Positions 9,166 through 15,484 of a DNA stretch of 23,298 nt are shown in pieces. The translations under genes and the position numbers were made by a program. Source of the stretch: a virus; the IMG/VR virus record IMGVR_UViG_3300047998_000117, positions 1 to 23,298 of that record, one strand, 5' to 3'. The notes under the pieces were generated by a model that worked only from the letters and a program-made list of their open reading frames with translations, was not told the DNA's origin and ran no database searches. The first letter of the stretch is position 1; every line of letters begins with the position of its first letter.

Positions 9166-9453
9166 ATGGCGAAGATTTCGGAAAATATCGACTTTGAGCA
9201 TGACCACATGGTCATCAAGCAGCGTCACGACGTCAGCCAATCTCTGAGAGACGCGCAGGCAGCAAAAGACGCTGGCATAGGCATGTCAGGCGAAAACCGG
9301 CTTGTGGGCTTCGTAGACGGCGCTGTGCTTGGCGCATGGCTCAAGGAAGCCGGTGTATCATGGTCTGATACAGAGGCGGCCAAGGAAGTCGTCAAGCGTA
9401 AGATGATGTCAGGCGAGTTCGCCAAGATGCGCGTCTGGGAAGGGTCTTACTGA
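9166..9453 (+). CDS. Phage structural-cluster protein, 95 aa
   Basis: The motif ENIDFEHDHMVIKQRHDV near the N-terminus, then GRLVG-like (ENRLVGFVDGAVLGAWLKEAGV) and a C-terminal KRKMMSGEFAKMRVWEGSY, resembles a family of small proteins I recall from many podovirus structural clusters, of unknown function. No membrane segment is present. It lies four bases after the preceding gene and overlaps the next start by one base. A head-completion or minor virion role is only suggested by position. Confidence 0.65.
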   Translation: MAKISENIDFEHDHMVIKQRHDVSQSLRDAQAAKDAGIGMSGENRLVGFVDGAVLGAWLKEAGVSWSDTEAAKEVVKRKMMSGEFAKMRVWEGSY

Positions 9454-9686
9454 TGGATGCTGACTTGCTTTGGACGGCGGCATTAACTGCCGGATTGGGC
9501 CTGATCGGCTGGGTATTGAAGAGCGCTGTGGACGAGATGCAGCGCCTCAATATTCTGCTGAACAAGACCCGCGAAGAAATGGCCAAGGATTACGTCACCA
9601 AGGCAGACAGCACAGCCGTCATGGCGCAGATCGTGGCGCGCTTTGATCGCATAGAAGAGAAAATAGACCGCCTTATGGAGCGATGA
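9453..9686 (+). CDS. Small membrane-anchored coiled-coil protein, 77 aa
   Basis: A single N-terminal hydrophobic segment (about residues 5-25, LLWTAALTAGLGLIGWVLKSAV) is followed by a charged helical region with heptad character (EMQRLNILLNKTREEMAKDYV ... FDRIEEKIDRLMER). The ATG overlaps the previous stop (TGATG). Such anchor-plus-coiled-coil proteins in this location can be virion, holin-accessory or spanin-like components; none can be chosen from sequence. No lipobox is visible. Confidence 0.6.
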   Translation: MDADLLWTAALTAGLGLIGWVLKSAVDEMQRLNILLNKTREEMAKDYVTKADSTAVMAQIVARFDRIEEKIDRLMER

Positions 9687-9689
9687 TTC

Positions 9690-10151
9690 ATGATAGACCC
9701 CGCCACGGCAATCATGGCAGCGTCCACCGCGTTCAACGCAATACGCAAGGGCTGCCAGATCGGGCGGGATCTGGAGGGCATGGCTGGCGATCTGGGGCGC
9801 TGGTCTAAGGCGATCAGCGACTTCGACTTTGCAGCGAAGCGCGTAGAAAACCCAAAATGGTATCAGAGCTTCGGCAGCGTCGAGCAGCAGGCGATGGATC
9901 TGTTTGTGCAGAAGAAGCAGCGCGAGAATATGCGCGACGAGCTGCGTAAGATGATTAGCGAAACGCTTGGCCCGTCTGCATGGCAAGAGCTAATCCGCAT
10001 GGAAAACGAGATCCGGCAGAAGCAGAAGGATGCGATGTATAAACGCATCGAGCGCAAGGAAACGATCATCGCATGGGCGGCTGGCTTGCTGCTGTTTCTG
10101 ATTTGCGTTGGCGCGCTGTTTGGCTTTGTCTGGATTGCGGTGAGGCGCTGA
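9690..10151 (+). CDS. Conserved phage protein with C-terminal membrane segment, 153 aa
   Basis: Starts MIDPATAIMAASTAFNAIRKG. The central blocks GRWSKAISDFDFAAKR, SVEQQAMDLFVQKKQRENMRDELRKMI and GPSAWQELIRMENEIRQKQKD match a pattern I recall from uncharacterised proteins of marine podoviruses. A strong transmembrane helix (about residues 128-150, IIAWAAGLLLFLICVGALFGFVWIAV) closes the protein before a double Arg. The bulk is therefore probably on one side of the membrane, anchored by its tail. Position between structural and lysis genes is compatible with either module. Its TGA overlaps the next ATG. Confidence 0.65.
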   Translation: MIDPATAIMAASTAFNAIRKGCQIGRDLEGMAGDLGRWSKAISDFDFAAKRVENPKWYQSFGSVEQQAMDLFVQKKQRENMRDELRKMISETLGPSAWQELIRMENEIRQKQKDAMYKRIERKETIIAWAAGLLLFLICVGALFGFVWIAVRR

Positions 10152-10405
10152 TGGCTGACGGTGTGAGCGGCATAGGCTCTGCGCCGTTCAACGTGCAGTC
10201 GGACATACACCAGCAAACGCAGACGCGTGAGCGTATAGAGGCGCATCTGGTGGAGCAGAGGGTAACAAAGGAGCATAGGGCCAACCACACGCATTTGGAG
10301 GCGCTTCGGGAGCAGAAGTTGGATCTGGGCAAGGGTTATGATAAGTTCGGCACCAAGACCAATGCTGACAGGCCGCAAGGCACTAACATCAACATAGAGG
10401 TGTAA
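10151..10405 (+). CDS. Hydrophilic hypothetical protein, 84 aa
   Basis: The start at ATG 10151 (MADGVSGIGSAPFNV) overlaps the preceding stop as TGATG; a longer in-frame version beginning at 10073 would lie inside the upstream gene and is rejected. The protein is rich in Gln, His, Arg and Glu (QTQTRERIEAHLVEQRVTKEHRANHTHLEALREQ), with a likely central helix. No membrane segment or motif is recognised. It sits just before the holin candidates; the function is unknown. Confidence 0.55.
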   Translation: MADGVSGIGSAPFNVQSDIHQQTQTRERIEAHLVEQRVTKEHRANHTHLEALREQKLDLGKGYDKFGTKTNADRPQGTNINIEV

Positions 10406-10406
10406 G

Positions 10407-10595
10407 ATGGAAAAGCTTTTGGAATATAAGATCATGCCGCGCCTGATGATGGCCGTGATGACGATTATGTATATACGCTGCATCGAGTGGGCGCTGACGC
10501 AGCCTGACCTTAGCACGCAGCAAAGCGCGCTTATTAGCGTTGTTGCCGGTGCCATGACTGGTGCTTTTGCCGTGTGGCTGGGATCTGAGAAATGA
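10407..10595 (+). CDS. Holin-like two-TM membrane protein, 62 aa
   Basis: Two hydrophobic segments are visible: about residues 11-27 (RLMMAVMTIMYIRCIEWAL) and 40-58 (SALISVVAGAMTGAFAVWLG), separated by a polar TQPDLSTQQ linker. Size and topology fit a class II holin or holin-accessory protein that permits endolysin access to the peptidoglycan. It precedes a 3TM-holin-type gene and an endolysin, so the lysis module assignment is reasonable, but which of the two membrane proteins is the actual holin cannot be told. Its TGA overlaps the next ATG (ATGA). Confidence 0.6.
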   Translation: MEKLLEYKIMPRLMMAVMTIMYIRCIEWALTQPDLSTQQSALISVVAGAMTGAFAVWLGSEK

Positions 10596-10936
10596 TTGGC
10601 CAAATTATAGGCGCAGTCGGCGGTCTGGCGACAAGCTACCTCGACGGCAAGACGGCAATCCAGAAAGCGAATGCCGAGATCAAGCTGAAGCAGGCAACCG
10701 GCGAGATGGATTGGGAGCAGTCAGCCATCGAGGCCAGCAAAGACAGCTGGAAAGATGAGCTGTGGACAATCGTTTTCGTGGCCATATTGTGCATGAATTT
10801 TGTGCCGTCCATGCAGGACGTAATGGCAGAGGGATTCGCTAATCTTGAGACAACACCGCTCTGGGTGCAGTGGGGCATGTATGCGTCCATCGCCGCCAGC
10901 TTCGGCATCCGCACAATGAAAGGCTTGAAGAAATGA
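10592..10936 (+). CDS. 3TM (GTA-type) holin family protein, 114 aa
   Basis: An N-terminal glycine-rich hydrophobic segment (MIGQIIGAVGGLATSYLDG) is followed by a charged helix ending in SKDSWKDELW (about residues 49-58), the signature stretch of the 3TM holin family used in gene-transfer-agent and phage release (Pfam GTA_holin_3TM, from memory). Two further hydrophobic segments follow (TIVFVAILCMNFVP; LWVQWGMYASIAASFGI). It overlaps both neighbours by 4 bp and sits directly before the endolysin. Predicted role: pore formation in the inner membrane at lysis. Confidence 0.78.
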   Translation: MIGQIIGAVGGLATSYLDGKTAIQKANAEIKLKQATGEMDWEQSAIEASKDSWKDELWTIVFVAILCMNFVPSMQDVMAEGFANLETTPLWVQWGMYASIAASFGIRTMKGLKK

Positions 10937-11388
10937 CGTTTAAACTATCAGCACGCAGCCGCGATAAGCTGTCAGGCGTGGACGAGCGCATGGCGTCTGT
11001 CGTCAACAGCGCAATCCACAGAACCAAGATCGACTTCGGCGTCATCTGCGGGCTTCGCACCATCGAGGAGCAGCGCGAGCTTGTGAAAAGCGGCGCGTCG
11101 CAGACGATGAAATCGAAGCACATAGACGGGCTGGCCGTCGATCTCATGGCCTATGTCGGCCCGCGTGGATCGTGGGAGCTGAATTTGTATGACGATATAG
11201 CCGACGCAATGGCAGAAGCTGCGCGTGAGGTGGATGTGCCAATCAGGTGGGGTGCCGCGTGGACTGTGCCAAATATAGCACAGTGGGATGGCACGATGGA
11301 GGACGCGATGAACGACTACATCGACACGCGTCGCGGGCAGGGCAGACGCCCGTTTATCGACGCCCCGCATTTCGAGCTGATGGTCTAA
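10933..11388 (+). CDS. Endolysin, M15-type peptidase, 151 aa
   Basis: M15_4-type peptidases cut peptide bonds in peptidoglycan and serve as phage endolysins. The expected zinc-site pattern is present: GLRTIEEQRELV (residues 40-51), SKHIDGLAVDL with His63 and Asp70, and a C-terminal APHFEL with His146, plus RWGAAW (105-110) that shapes the pocket. The ATG at 10933 overlaps the holin stop (ATGA); a longer reading starting at 10870 lies inside the holin gene and is rejected. There is no signal peptide, so export depends on the holin. Its stop codon overlaps the stop of the convergent minus-strand gene by 3 bp, with no terminator in between. Confidence 0.88.
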   Translation: MTFKLSARSRDKLSGVDERMASVVNSAIHRTKIDFGVICGLRTIEEQRELVKSGASQTMKSKHIDGLAVDLMAYVGPRGSWELNLYDDIADAMAEAAREVDVPIRWGAAWTVPNIAQWDGTMEDAMNDYIDTRRGQGRRPFIDAPHFELMV

Positions 11389-11747
11389 CCTAGCATCGCC
11401 TGAATGCTGTCATCCATAGCCTGCCGCGTAAAATCGGCGGGATTTATGCGCACCGTCTTACCGCTTGGCGCCCCGCGCAGTATAAACAATCGTATATCCA
11501 ATGCCACATACGCAAATATTTGCGCATCGCCGTTTGCGCGCGTGAACATGTAGCACGGCTTACGTTTACGATCGCCGCGCGGCTCAAGGGTCGCCTTAAC
11601 CTGCATGGTCAACAGATCACCGCTGGCCGACTTAACCCATAGGTCATCGTCCTGCATATCGACTCGATGGCAGCGTATCCCGCGCTGCTCCAGCTCGGCG
11701 GCGACGAGAAACTCGCCAGCACGTCCGACGTTGATGCTGTTGGCCAC
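11385..11747 (-). CDS. PD-(D/E)XK nuclease-like protein, 120 aa
   Basis: The order GRAGEFLVAAELEQRGI (Glu12), then MQDDDLWVKSASGD (Asp33-35) and LTMQVKAT (Gln49-Val-Lys51) matches the minimal Holliday-resolvase/restriction-type PD-(D/E)XK fold (Hjc-like or intron-endonuclease-like PDDEXK), with Q replacing the acidic residue before xK as seen in several subfamilies. The predicted activity is DNA cleavage or branch resolution; the substrate is unknown. The GTG start at 11747 has no clear Shine-Dalgarno, and only 32 A/T-rich bases separate it from the upstream gene. It is the last gene of the minus-strand operon that contains the guide-array candidate, so it could act with it or be a plain recombination nuclease. 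Confidence 0.72.
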   Translation of the reverse strand: MANSINVGRAGEFLVAAELEQRGIRCHRVDMQDDDLWVKSASGDLLTMQVKATLEPRGDRKRKPCYMFTRANGDAQIFAYVALDIRLFILRGAPSGKTVRINPADFTRQAMDDSIQAMLG

Positions 11748-11779
11748 AGCCGGAATATACTATAAATATCATAATGTTA

Positions 11780-12286
11780 CTACGGGCAAAGTTGCTCGCA
11801 CTTATATGACCGCCAAAGCTCCTCAACGCCCCATAGTTGATCTTGCGGCATAACAAAGCATTTCCCCTTACCTAAATCAGTTTGCATTGCTTTTTCGACA
11901 AATGCCTTACGTGATATGCAGCCAGCAACATCCATCACATTTTCGTCATCTGTCTTTGTCACAAGCACCGCAGCGCGTGACTTAAATGCTTCAAGCGATT
12001 TAAACAGAAGCTGGCCTGTCGGGTAAAACGTAGACTTAACGTCTATGCTTATTTCGCCAAGCCATAGATCAATGCCGTCATCCACGCCAAGCGTGTTGGG
12101 ATTATATGAAACGTCATAAAGCTTGGCGACAGCAACCTCTGAGCGTATGCCAAGGAAATCCAGATCAACGCCGCTGCGCGTATCGCGTTGCTGGTTCACT
12201 ATACCGCTGGCCCGCGCAAGTGTTGAGCGCAAATTAGCGCTTTGGCGGCAATCAGCCATATCCTTATCTGTGAGCTTAATTAGCAT
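11780..12286 (-). CDS. PD-(D/E)XK nuclease-like protein, 168 aa
   Basis: The core GIRSEVAVAKLYD (residues 46-58, Glu50), VDDGIDLWLGE (68-78, Asp73) and ISIDVKST (79-86, Asp82-Val-Lys84) spells out a complete PD-(D/E)XK active site. The N-terminal third is helical and polar, and the C-terminus contains MPQDQLWGVEELWRSY. Similar small proteins occur in many phages, usually unannotated. The ATG shares one base with the stop of the upstream gene (TAATG), so it is translated as part of the operon. Function is inferred only as a DNA endonuclease; restriction-like, recombination or effector roles are all possible. Confidence 0.72.
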   Translation of the reverse strand: MLIKLTDKDMADCRQSANLRSTLARASGIVNQQRDTRSGVDLDFLGIRSEVAVAKLYDVSYNPNTLGVDDGIDLWLGEISIDVKSTFYPTGQLLFKSLEAFKSRAAVLVTKTDDENVMDVAGCISRKAFVEKAMQTDLGKGKCFVMPQDQLWGVEELWRSYKCEQLCP

Positions 12287-12618
12287 TAAAACGCGAACTC
12301 TTCCTGAGTGCGCAGGCGGTACAGCTGCTGGCCCTCAATAAACGACGTTTTAATGATTGTGCGCCGCTCCCGCATGGTCTTCAGGCCAATGTCGATATGC
12401 ACGGCGTCTTGCTCGATCATGCTGCACAGGTCGCCCACAGACAGCTCGTTGTGCCTGCTCAGGCAGCGCCTGATCTCCTTGCGTAGCTTCTCCAGCGGCC
12501 ACGGCTTGTGGGCATACGCGTGCATATCATCGCGGCCAATCAGCCTGCGCTTCATGCGCGCGTTCTCGATGATCGCCAGCTCCTTCCAACGCTCTAGCGG
12601 TGTCATATGTTCCGTCAC
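12286..12618 (-). CDS. Hypothetical basic protein, 110 aa
   Basis: The preferred start is GTG 12618, which overlaps the preceding gene's TGA (GTGA) and has GGAG eight bases upstream; an ATG at 12606 is the alternative. The product is basic and helical (ERWKELAIIENARMKRRLIGRDD, LRKEIRRCLSRHNELSVGDLCSMI), with a C-terminal RRTIIKTSFIEGQQLYRLRT. The middle part (SRHNELSVGDLCSMIEQDAVHIDIGLKTMRERRTI) could form a winged-helix-like DNA-binding unit, but this is a weak impression. Function unknown. Confidence 0.6.
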   Translation of the reverse strand: MTEHMTPLERWKELAIIENARMKRRLIGRDDMHAYAHKPWPLEKLRKEIRRCLSRHNELSVGDLCSMIEQDAVHIDIGLKTMRERRTIIKTSFIEGQQLYRLRTQEEFAF

Positions 12619-12845
12619 AGCCGCTTCTCCAGCATCTCGCAAAGCGCCATGATCTCTTCGGCGCGCTGCTTGATCGTCAGGCGCTCGGGGCCACGCCCCG
12701 CGTCCATACGCATGATGTCTGCCTTGCGCCTGATCGACATGACCAGCATCAGCGGCGTTGGCTGCGTCGGCGTGCTGCTATCCTCGTCGATATGCGCGCC
12801 CACGCTGGCGCTGTTTTCCAGTTTCGATAAATCCCATTTAGCCAT
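12615..12845 (-). CDS. Small hypothetical protein, 76 aa
   Basis: The start at ATG 12845 (MAKWDLSKLENSASVGAHID) is chosen over longer in-frame Mets because an excellent GGAGAA lies five bases ahead. The N-terminal half is polar with a Thr/Pro-rich linker (EDSSTPTQPTPLML); the C-terminal half is helical and charged (PERLTIKQRAEEIMALCEMLEKRL). No known domain is seen. It overlaps the upstream gene by 8 bp and the downstream one by 4 bp, so it is a tightly coupled operon member. Confidence 0.62.
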   Translation of the reverse strand: MAKWDLSKLENSASVGAHIDEDSSTPTQPTPLMLVMSIRRKADIMRMDAGRGPERLTIKQRAEEIMALCEMLEKRL

Positions 12846-13014
12846 TGTTATTCTCCTGTGTTGGCTTGCGCTTAGGGCGAACGGTGTTTGATTTTTCTCG
12901 CTGGATAACGCATTGCACCGGCCCGTATAAATTTGCCTCATATTTTTCAATAAAGTCTGCGCATTCATATGGCGATGAAAATACCATCAAGGCAACCCAT
13001 GTTGTTTTAATCAT
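12838..13014 (-). CDS. Small hypothetical protein, 58 aa
   Basis: The start at ATG 13014 (MIKTTWVALMVFSSPYECAD) overlaps the upstream TGA as ATGA and has GGAAAG upstream. The protein has a mildly hydrophobic N-terminus, then FIEKYEANLYGPVQCVIQ and a basic Asn-rich tail (RPKRKPTQENNNG). It directly follows the Tas-like gene and is coupled to it. Function unknown. It could be an accessory of the array system only by position. Confidence 0.55.
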   Translation of the reverse strand: MIKTTWVALMVFSSPYECADFIEKYEANLYGPVQCVIQREKSNTVRPKRKPTQENNNG

Positions 13015-13715
13015 GCTGCTTTCCATTCTACAAATAAATCACGCACCAGCTTTTTTGTCATGTATCTCAATGCACGATTATGCGCGTGGCCATCGCTATC
13101 TACACGCTCGCGCTCAAGCGTTTTGCGAGTGTCATATATCCTGCGATACGGGCCAGCGTTTTCTTCTTTACCTTGGCTCTTGAGCAGGCTGTCGCCAATC
13201 GTCCAGAATACCGAATGACGTGACGGGCTATATCCATGCGCCAGTGCCATCTCCGCATTGCTGCATTTACGCTGCCTCTGGCCATCTATCACGGCAAGCC
13301 CAGCGCGCTTGTATATGCCGTCAAGCTCCTTTTCATATTCCATGAAGTCGCCTACCTCGCCAACAATGCCAGCCAAGCCCAGATGACCAAAGCCTTTCAC
13401 CTTATCGACAAACGTTGATACTGGCAGCTCCTTTGCCAAACCAACAAGCCACTTCTCAAACTCGGCGCGGCTTTCTAAGAGCGGCTGCCTTGCCTCAAAT
13501 AGTGGCTTTGTGGCGGCATATTCGTCCATTGTGCCTTCGCCCTTCTTCAGTTGAGCGAATAGCTTATTGGCTTCCTTGATGTCGCCGTCACGAAAGCTGC
13601 GGCAGATTGCCTTAATCTGCAAAACGAGCTTTGCTTCAGCGCGAACCATGTTCTGCCTGTTGCGCCAAGTCAGATATATCTTGGCAATGGTTGGGTCTTC
13701 GTAACGTTTATCCAT
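13011..13715 (-). CDS. Tas-like protein (Nop/IS110-C-terminal-like RNA-binding), 234 aa
   Basis: The ATG at 13715 has AAGGAGAT five bases upstream; the longer in-frame reading to 13835 would run into the array and is rejected. Residues 1-100 are helical and charged. Then come VKGFGHLGLAGIVGEVGDF (106-124) and RAGLAVIDGQRQR (137-149), a helix-hairpin-helix layout like the C-terminal (Transposase_20) part of IS110-family transposases, GYSPSRHSVFWTIGDSL (161-177), GPYRRIYDTRK (188-198), and GHAHNRALRYMTKKLVRDLFVEW (209-231), which resembles the RNA-binding end of Nop domains. No RuvC/DEDD or HNH motif is visible. With a structured guide-like array immediately upstream on the same strand, it fits Tas proteins of TIGR-Tas systems, of the nuclease-less type. 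Known: Tas proteins bind tigRNAs for DNA targeting. Inferred: that this one does. Confidence 0.78.
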   Translation of the reverse strand: MDKRYEDPTIAKIYLTWRNRQNMVRAEAKLVLQIKAICRSFRDGDIKEANKLFAQLKKGEGTMDEYAATKPLFEARQPLLESRAEFEKWLVGLAKELPVSTFVDKVKGFGHLGLAGIVGEVGDFMEYEKELDGIYKRAGLAVIDGQRQRKCSNAEMALAHGYSPSRHSVFWTIGDSLLKSQGKEENAGPYRRIYDTRKTLERERVDSDGHAHNRALRYMTKKLVRDLFVEWKAA

Positions 13716-13734
13716 AATGGATCTCCTTGTTTTA

Positions 13735-14230
13735 TGCGAGGCGAAGCGTACCTGACATTTCTGCGTTTTTGGAGTGGCCTCTGGTTGTTGGTGCGCCAGT
13801 AGAGTGGCATCTCTGCGCGTGTTGAGCGGCACCAAATAAAGCGGGAGCGATTTATGAATAGCATTGCTGCGTCATTTGGATGGCTCCCTGTTGTAAGGTG
13901 GGGGTGCATCTTCGTAGGCATTCCTGCGGGCTATTCACGACCCCCTGTTGTAAGGTGGGGGCGTAATATGCATGGCATTTCTGCGATCGATACTTGGCCC
14001 CCTTTTGAATGGTTGGGAAGGGTGATAGCTAATCGGCATTGCTGCATGGCGCTCGTGACCCTTCCCATTGGCGCGGCAACTGGTTGGCATTTCTGCGCAC
14101 CTGTAGTGGCACCAAAATAAGGCGGGGGCGCTGCTCTGGTGGCATTTCTGCGCCGCTCCCACGGCCCCCTGTTGTAAGGTGGGGGCGTCATATTGTTGGC
14201 ATTTCTGCGATCGATGCGTGACCCCCTGTT
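13735..14230 (-). repeat. Tandem interspaced guide RNA (TIGR)-like array
   Basis: Nine copies of a 12-nt edge element (CGCAGAAATGCC in transcript sense) start on the + strand at 13754, 13806, 13860, 13917, 13974, 14035, 14086, 14141 and 14198, so the period is 51-61 bp. Between edges lies a loop element, most often CCCCC-ACCTTACAACA-GGGGG (a hairpin), bounded by CR on one side and YCR on the other. The pieces between edge and loop are variable and about 9 nt long. Transcript-order spacers: CGCATCGAT, ACAATATGA, TGGGAGCGG, CCAGAGCAG, CTACAGGTG, ACCAGTTGC, CGAGCGCCA, ATTAGCTAT, AGTATCGAT, TGCATATTA, TGAATAGCC, ACGAAGATG, TCCAAATGA, TTCATAAAT, CTCAACACG, CTCTACTGG, CTCCAAAAA, GGTACGCTT. The array starts just after the stop of the 176-aa gene and ends about 20 bp before the Tas-like start codon. 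No separate promoter is evident, so it is probably transcribed with the operon. Confidence 0.8.
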
Positions 14231-14235
14231 AAACA

Positions 14236-14766
14236 TTATTCTACCAAAGCCTGCTCATACTCAGCTTTGACTTCGCTGATATTCCAGACATCTCTGACGA
14301 CTTTATCATCAGTGACGCGAGCCTTGATGGCAGAATAGAAGCTGCGCTGCCCTTCATGGTGCTTGCTGCGGGATGTCTCGTGCATAATCGCCTGCTCAAG
14401 ATCCTCGCTTGTTGCATCGCCCAAGCAGATGCCGGTATTGGGCAACAGCCAACGCTCAAACATATCCTTGGCATATGCGGGTGCCATGTTCTTCAGCGAC
14501 ACGGCTGGCGTTGACGTCTCGCCCTTGCTTAGAACAGTTTGATGCGCTGCACGCTTAAATCGCGCGCGGTAGCCTCTGGGCTGCGCAACAACATCCAAAT
14601 ATGCGATGCGCTCCAAATGGCGGCGTGTAGCCTCTTCGCGCAAAACATCATCTTGCTGAAGCATAGCCAGATATTTCTCTGATGCTTCCTTTGCGCTGCC
14701 TGATCCTTCCCAAGCCTTTTCCACGGCCTCGGATACAATCGAAATAATATTTTCCTGCTTAGTCAT
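14236..14766 (-). CDS. Hypothetical protein upstream of the array, 176 aa
   Basis: The ATG at 14766 (MTKQENIISIVSEAVEKAW) overlaps the upstream TGA (TGATG) with AAGGA six bases ahead; GTG 14769 is a less well spaced alternative. The protein is helical and charged throughout, with one conserved-looking middle (YLDVVAQPRGYRARFKRAAHQTVLS) and WLLPNTGICLGDATSEDLEQAIMHETSRSKHHEGQRSFYSAIK. I do not recognise a family. It is unlike any nuclease I know. Its position just before the array could mean an accessory role, but it may equally be an unrelated early phage protein. Confidence 0.6.
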   Translation of the reverse strand: MTKQENIISIVSEAVEKAWEGSGSAKEASEKYLAMLQQDDVLREEATRRHLERIAYLDVVAQPRGYRARFKRAAHQTVLSKGETSTPAVSLKNMAPAYAKDMFERWLLPNTGICLGDATSEDLEQAIMHETSRSKHHEGQRSFYSAIKARVTDDKVVRDVWNISEVKAEYEQALVE

Positions 14767-14915
14767 CACTCTTCCTTTTCTTCATTGCGCCAGTCGAAGT
14801 CGTCTTCGTCTTGGCATTCTGGGCAGCGCACCGTTGTCCACGCGTCGCTGTCCGGCGTGTTGACGAAACGCGGCAACTCGATGAAGCCGGTTCCGTCGCA
14901 AGTCGTGCAGATCAT
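14766..14915 (-). CDS. Small zinc-ribbon protein, 49 aa
   Basis: The start at ATG 14915 overlaps the upstream stop as ATGA, and the longer in-frame reading to 14996 is rejected. Two CxxC pairs are visible: CTTCDGTGFIEL near the N-terminus (DnaJ-type CxxCxGxG) and CPECQDEDD near residue 36. They would bind one zinc ion and form a ribbon. The C-terminus is highly acidic (DDFDWRNEEKEE). Proteins of this type often mediate protein or nucleic-acid contacts; the partner is unknown. Confidence 0.65.
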   Translation of the reverse strand: MICTTCDGTGFIELPRFVNTPDSDAWTTVRCPECQDEDDFDWRNEEKEE

Positions 14916-15454
14916 TTGTACACATCCGCGTTGATGCTCCACAGCACCAAGGTTGCGCGCTGCTGGTTTGCGCGCTGGTTTACATGCGCTTTGCATATCT
15001 CGCCGCGTGCGTGCATGTTTTCCAGGTGCTGCGAAAGCTTGCGCGTCTCAACGCCAACGACGTCAGCGATGTCTGCCGTCTCGCAATACGTCACGTCGGC
15101 GCTCTGTAAGAACGCAATGATCTTCCGCTGGACGTCAGCCCAATCAATCGGCTCAGGCTCCTCGGTGGGCGCCTGAACGGCCTCTGCTGGCGCGTCAGTC
15201 GCCAAGCCCAGCACGTCACGCGCTGGGCGTCGTTCCTGAACATAGGCGGCAACCCACGGCGTGCGCTCACGGTTCTCTTCGATGGCGTTCTGCACGATGA
15301 TGCCTTTGCAGATGTCATCAAGGTTTGCGTGCGCCTGCTGCAACAAGCGCGGCGAAATATGTACGCTCTCGCCATTGTCAGTACGCACGCCAAAGCCTGT
15401 GCCGCTATCTGTGATGTGCGTGATTAGAAATTCATGTGTATGCGTAAGGTTCAT
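14912..15454 (-). CDS. OB-like plus winged-helix DNA-binding protein, 180 aa
   Basis: The start has GGAG about nine bases before ATG 15454. Residues about 8-55 (FLITHITDSGTGFGVRTDNGESVHISPRLL ... CKGIIVQNA) have the look of a small OB/cold-shock-like barrel. After a Pro/Glu/Ala-rich linker (about 82-102), residues about 105-165 (WADVQRKIIAFLQSADVTYCETADIADVVGVETRKLSQHLENMHARGEICKA) read as a winged helix. This suggests a nucleic-acid-binding, perhaps regulatory, protein acting early. Both domain calls are by eye and should be treated as moderate. It overlaps the next gene by 4 bp. Confidence 0.6.
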   Translation of the reverse strand: MNLTHTHEFLITHITDSGTGFGVRTDNGESVHISPRLLQQAHANLDDICKGIIVQNAIEENRERTPWVAAYVQERRPARDVLGLATDAPAEAVQAPTEEPEPIDWADVQRKIIAFLQSADVTYCETADIADVVGVETRKLSQHLENMHARGEICKAHVNQRANQQRATLVLWSINADVYK

Positions 15455-15484
15455 TTTGGTTTCTCCTGTTAGAGTTAAATTAAA

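Noticed and set aside
9483-9986. A 167-aa minus-strand ORF opposite small membrane-protein genes
   Set aside because: Antisense shadow; the + strand genes show overlapping starts and stops and recognisable membrane and family patterns.
10073-10405. A longer 110-aa version of the 84-aa gene
   Set aside because: The additional N-terminus lies inside the upstream gene; the ATG at 10151 overlaps the stop of that gene and is the natural coupled start.
13011-13715. A complete IS110-family transposase
   Set aside because: No N-terminal RuvC-like DEDD domain, the length is far below the family, and no element ends or target duplication are visible. Only the C-terminal-type region is similar.
13735-14230. 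CRISPR array
   Set aside because: The constant parts alternate between two different elements, the variable parts are about 9 nt, and no cas gene is near. The pattern does not fit 28-36 nt repeats with 30-nt-plus spacers.
13735-14230. REP/BIME-type palindromic repeats or a decayed minisatellite
   Set aside because: The spacing is regular, and the variable parts have constant length and constant bordering bases, which chance decay would not preserve. It is also confined to one intergenic site beside an RNA-binding-type protein gene. It remains the main alternative to the TIGR reading.
13670-14236. Several ORFs of 60-101 aa inside the array on both strands
   Set aside because: They are translations of the repeats themselves (for example repeated RRNA.. 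segments), have no ribosome sites, and exist only because the repeats lack stops in some frames.
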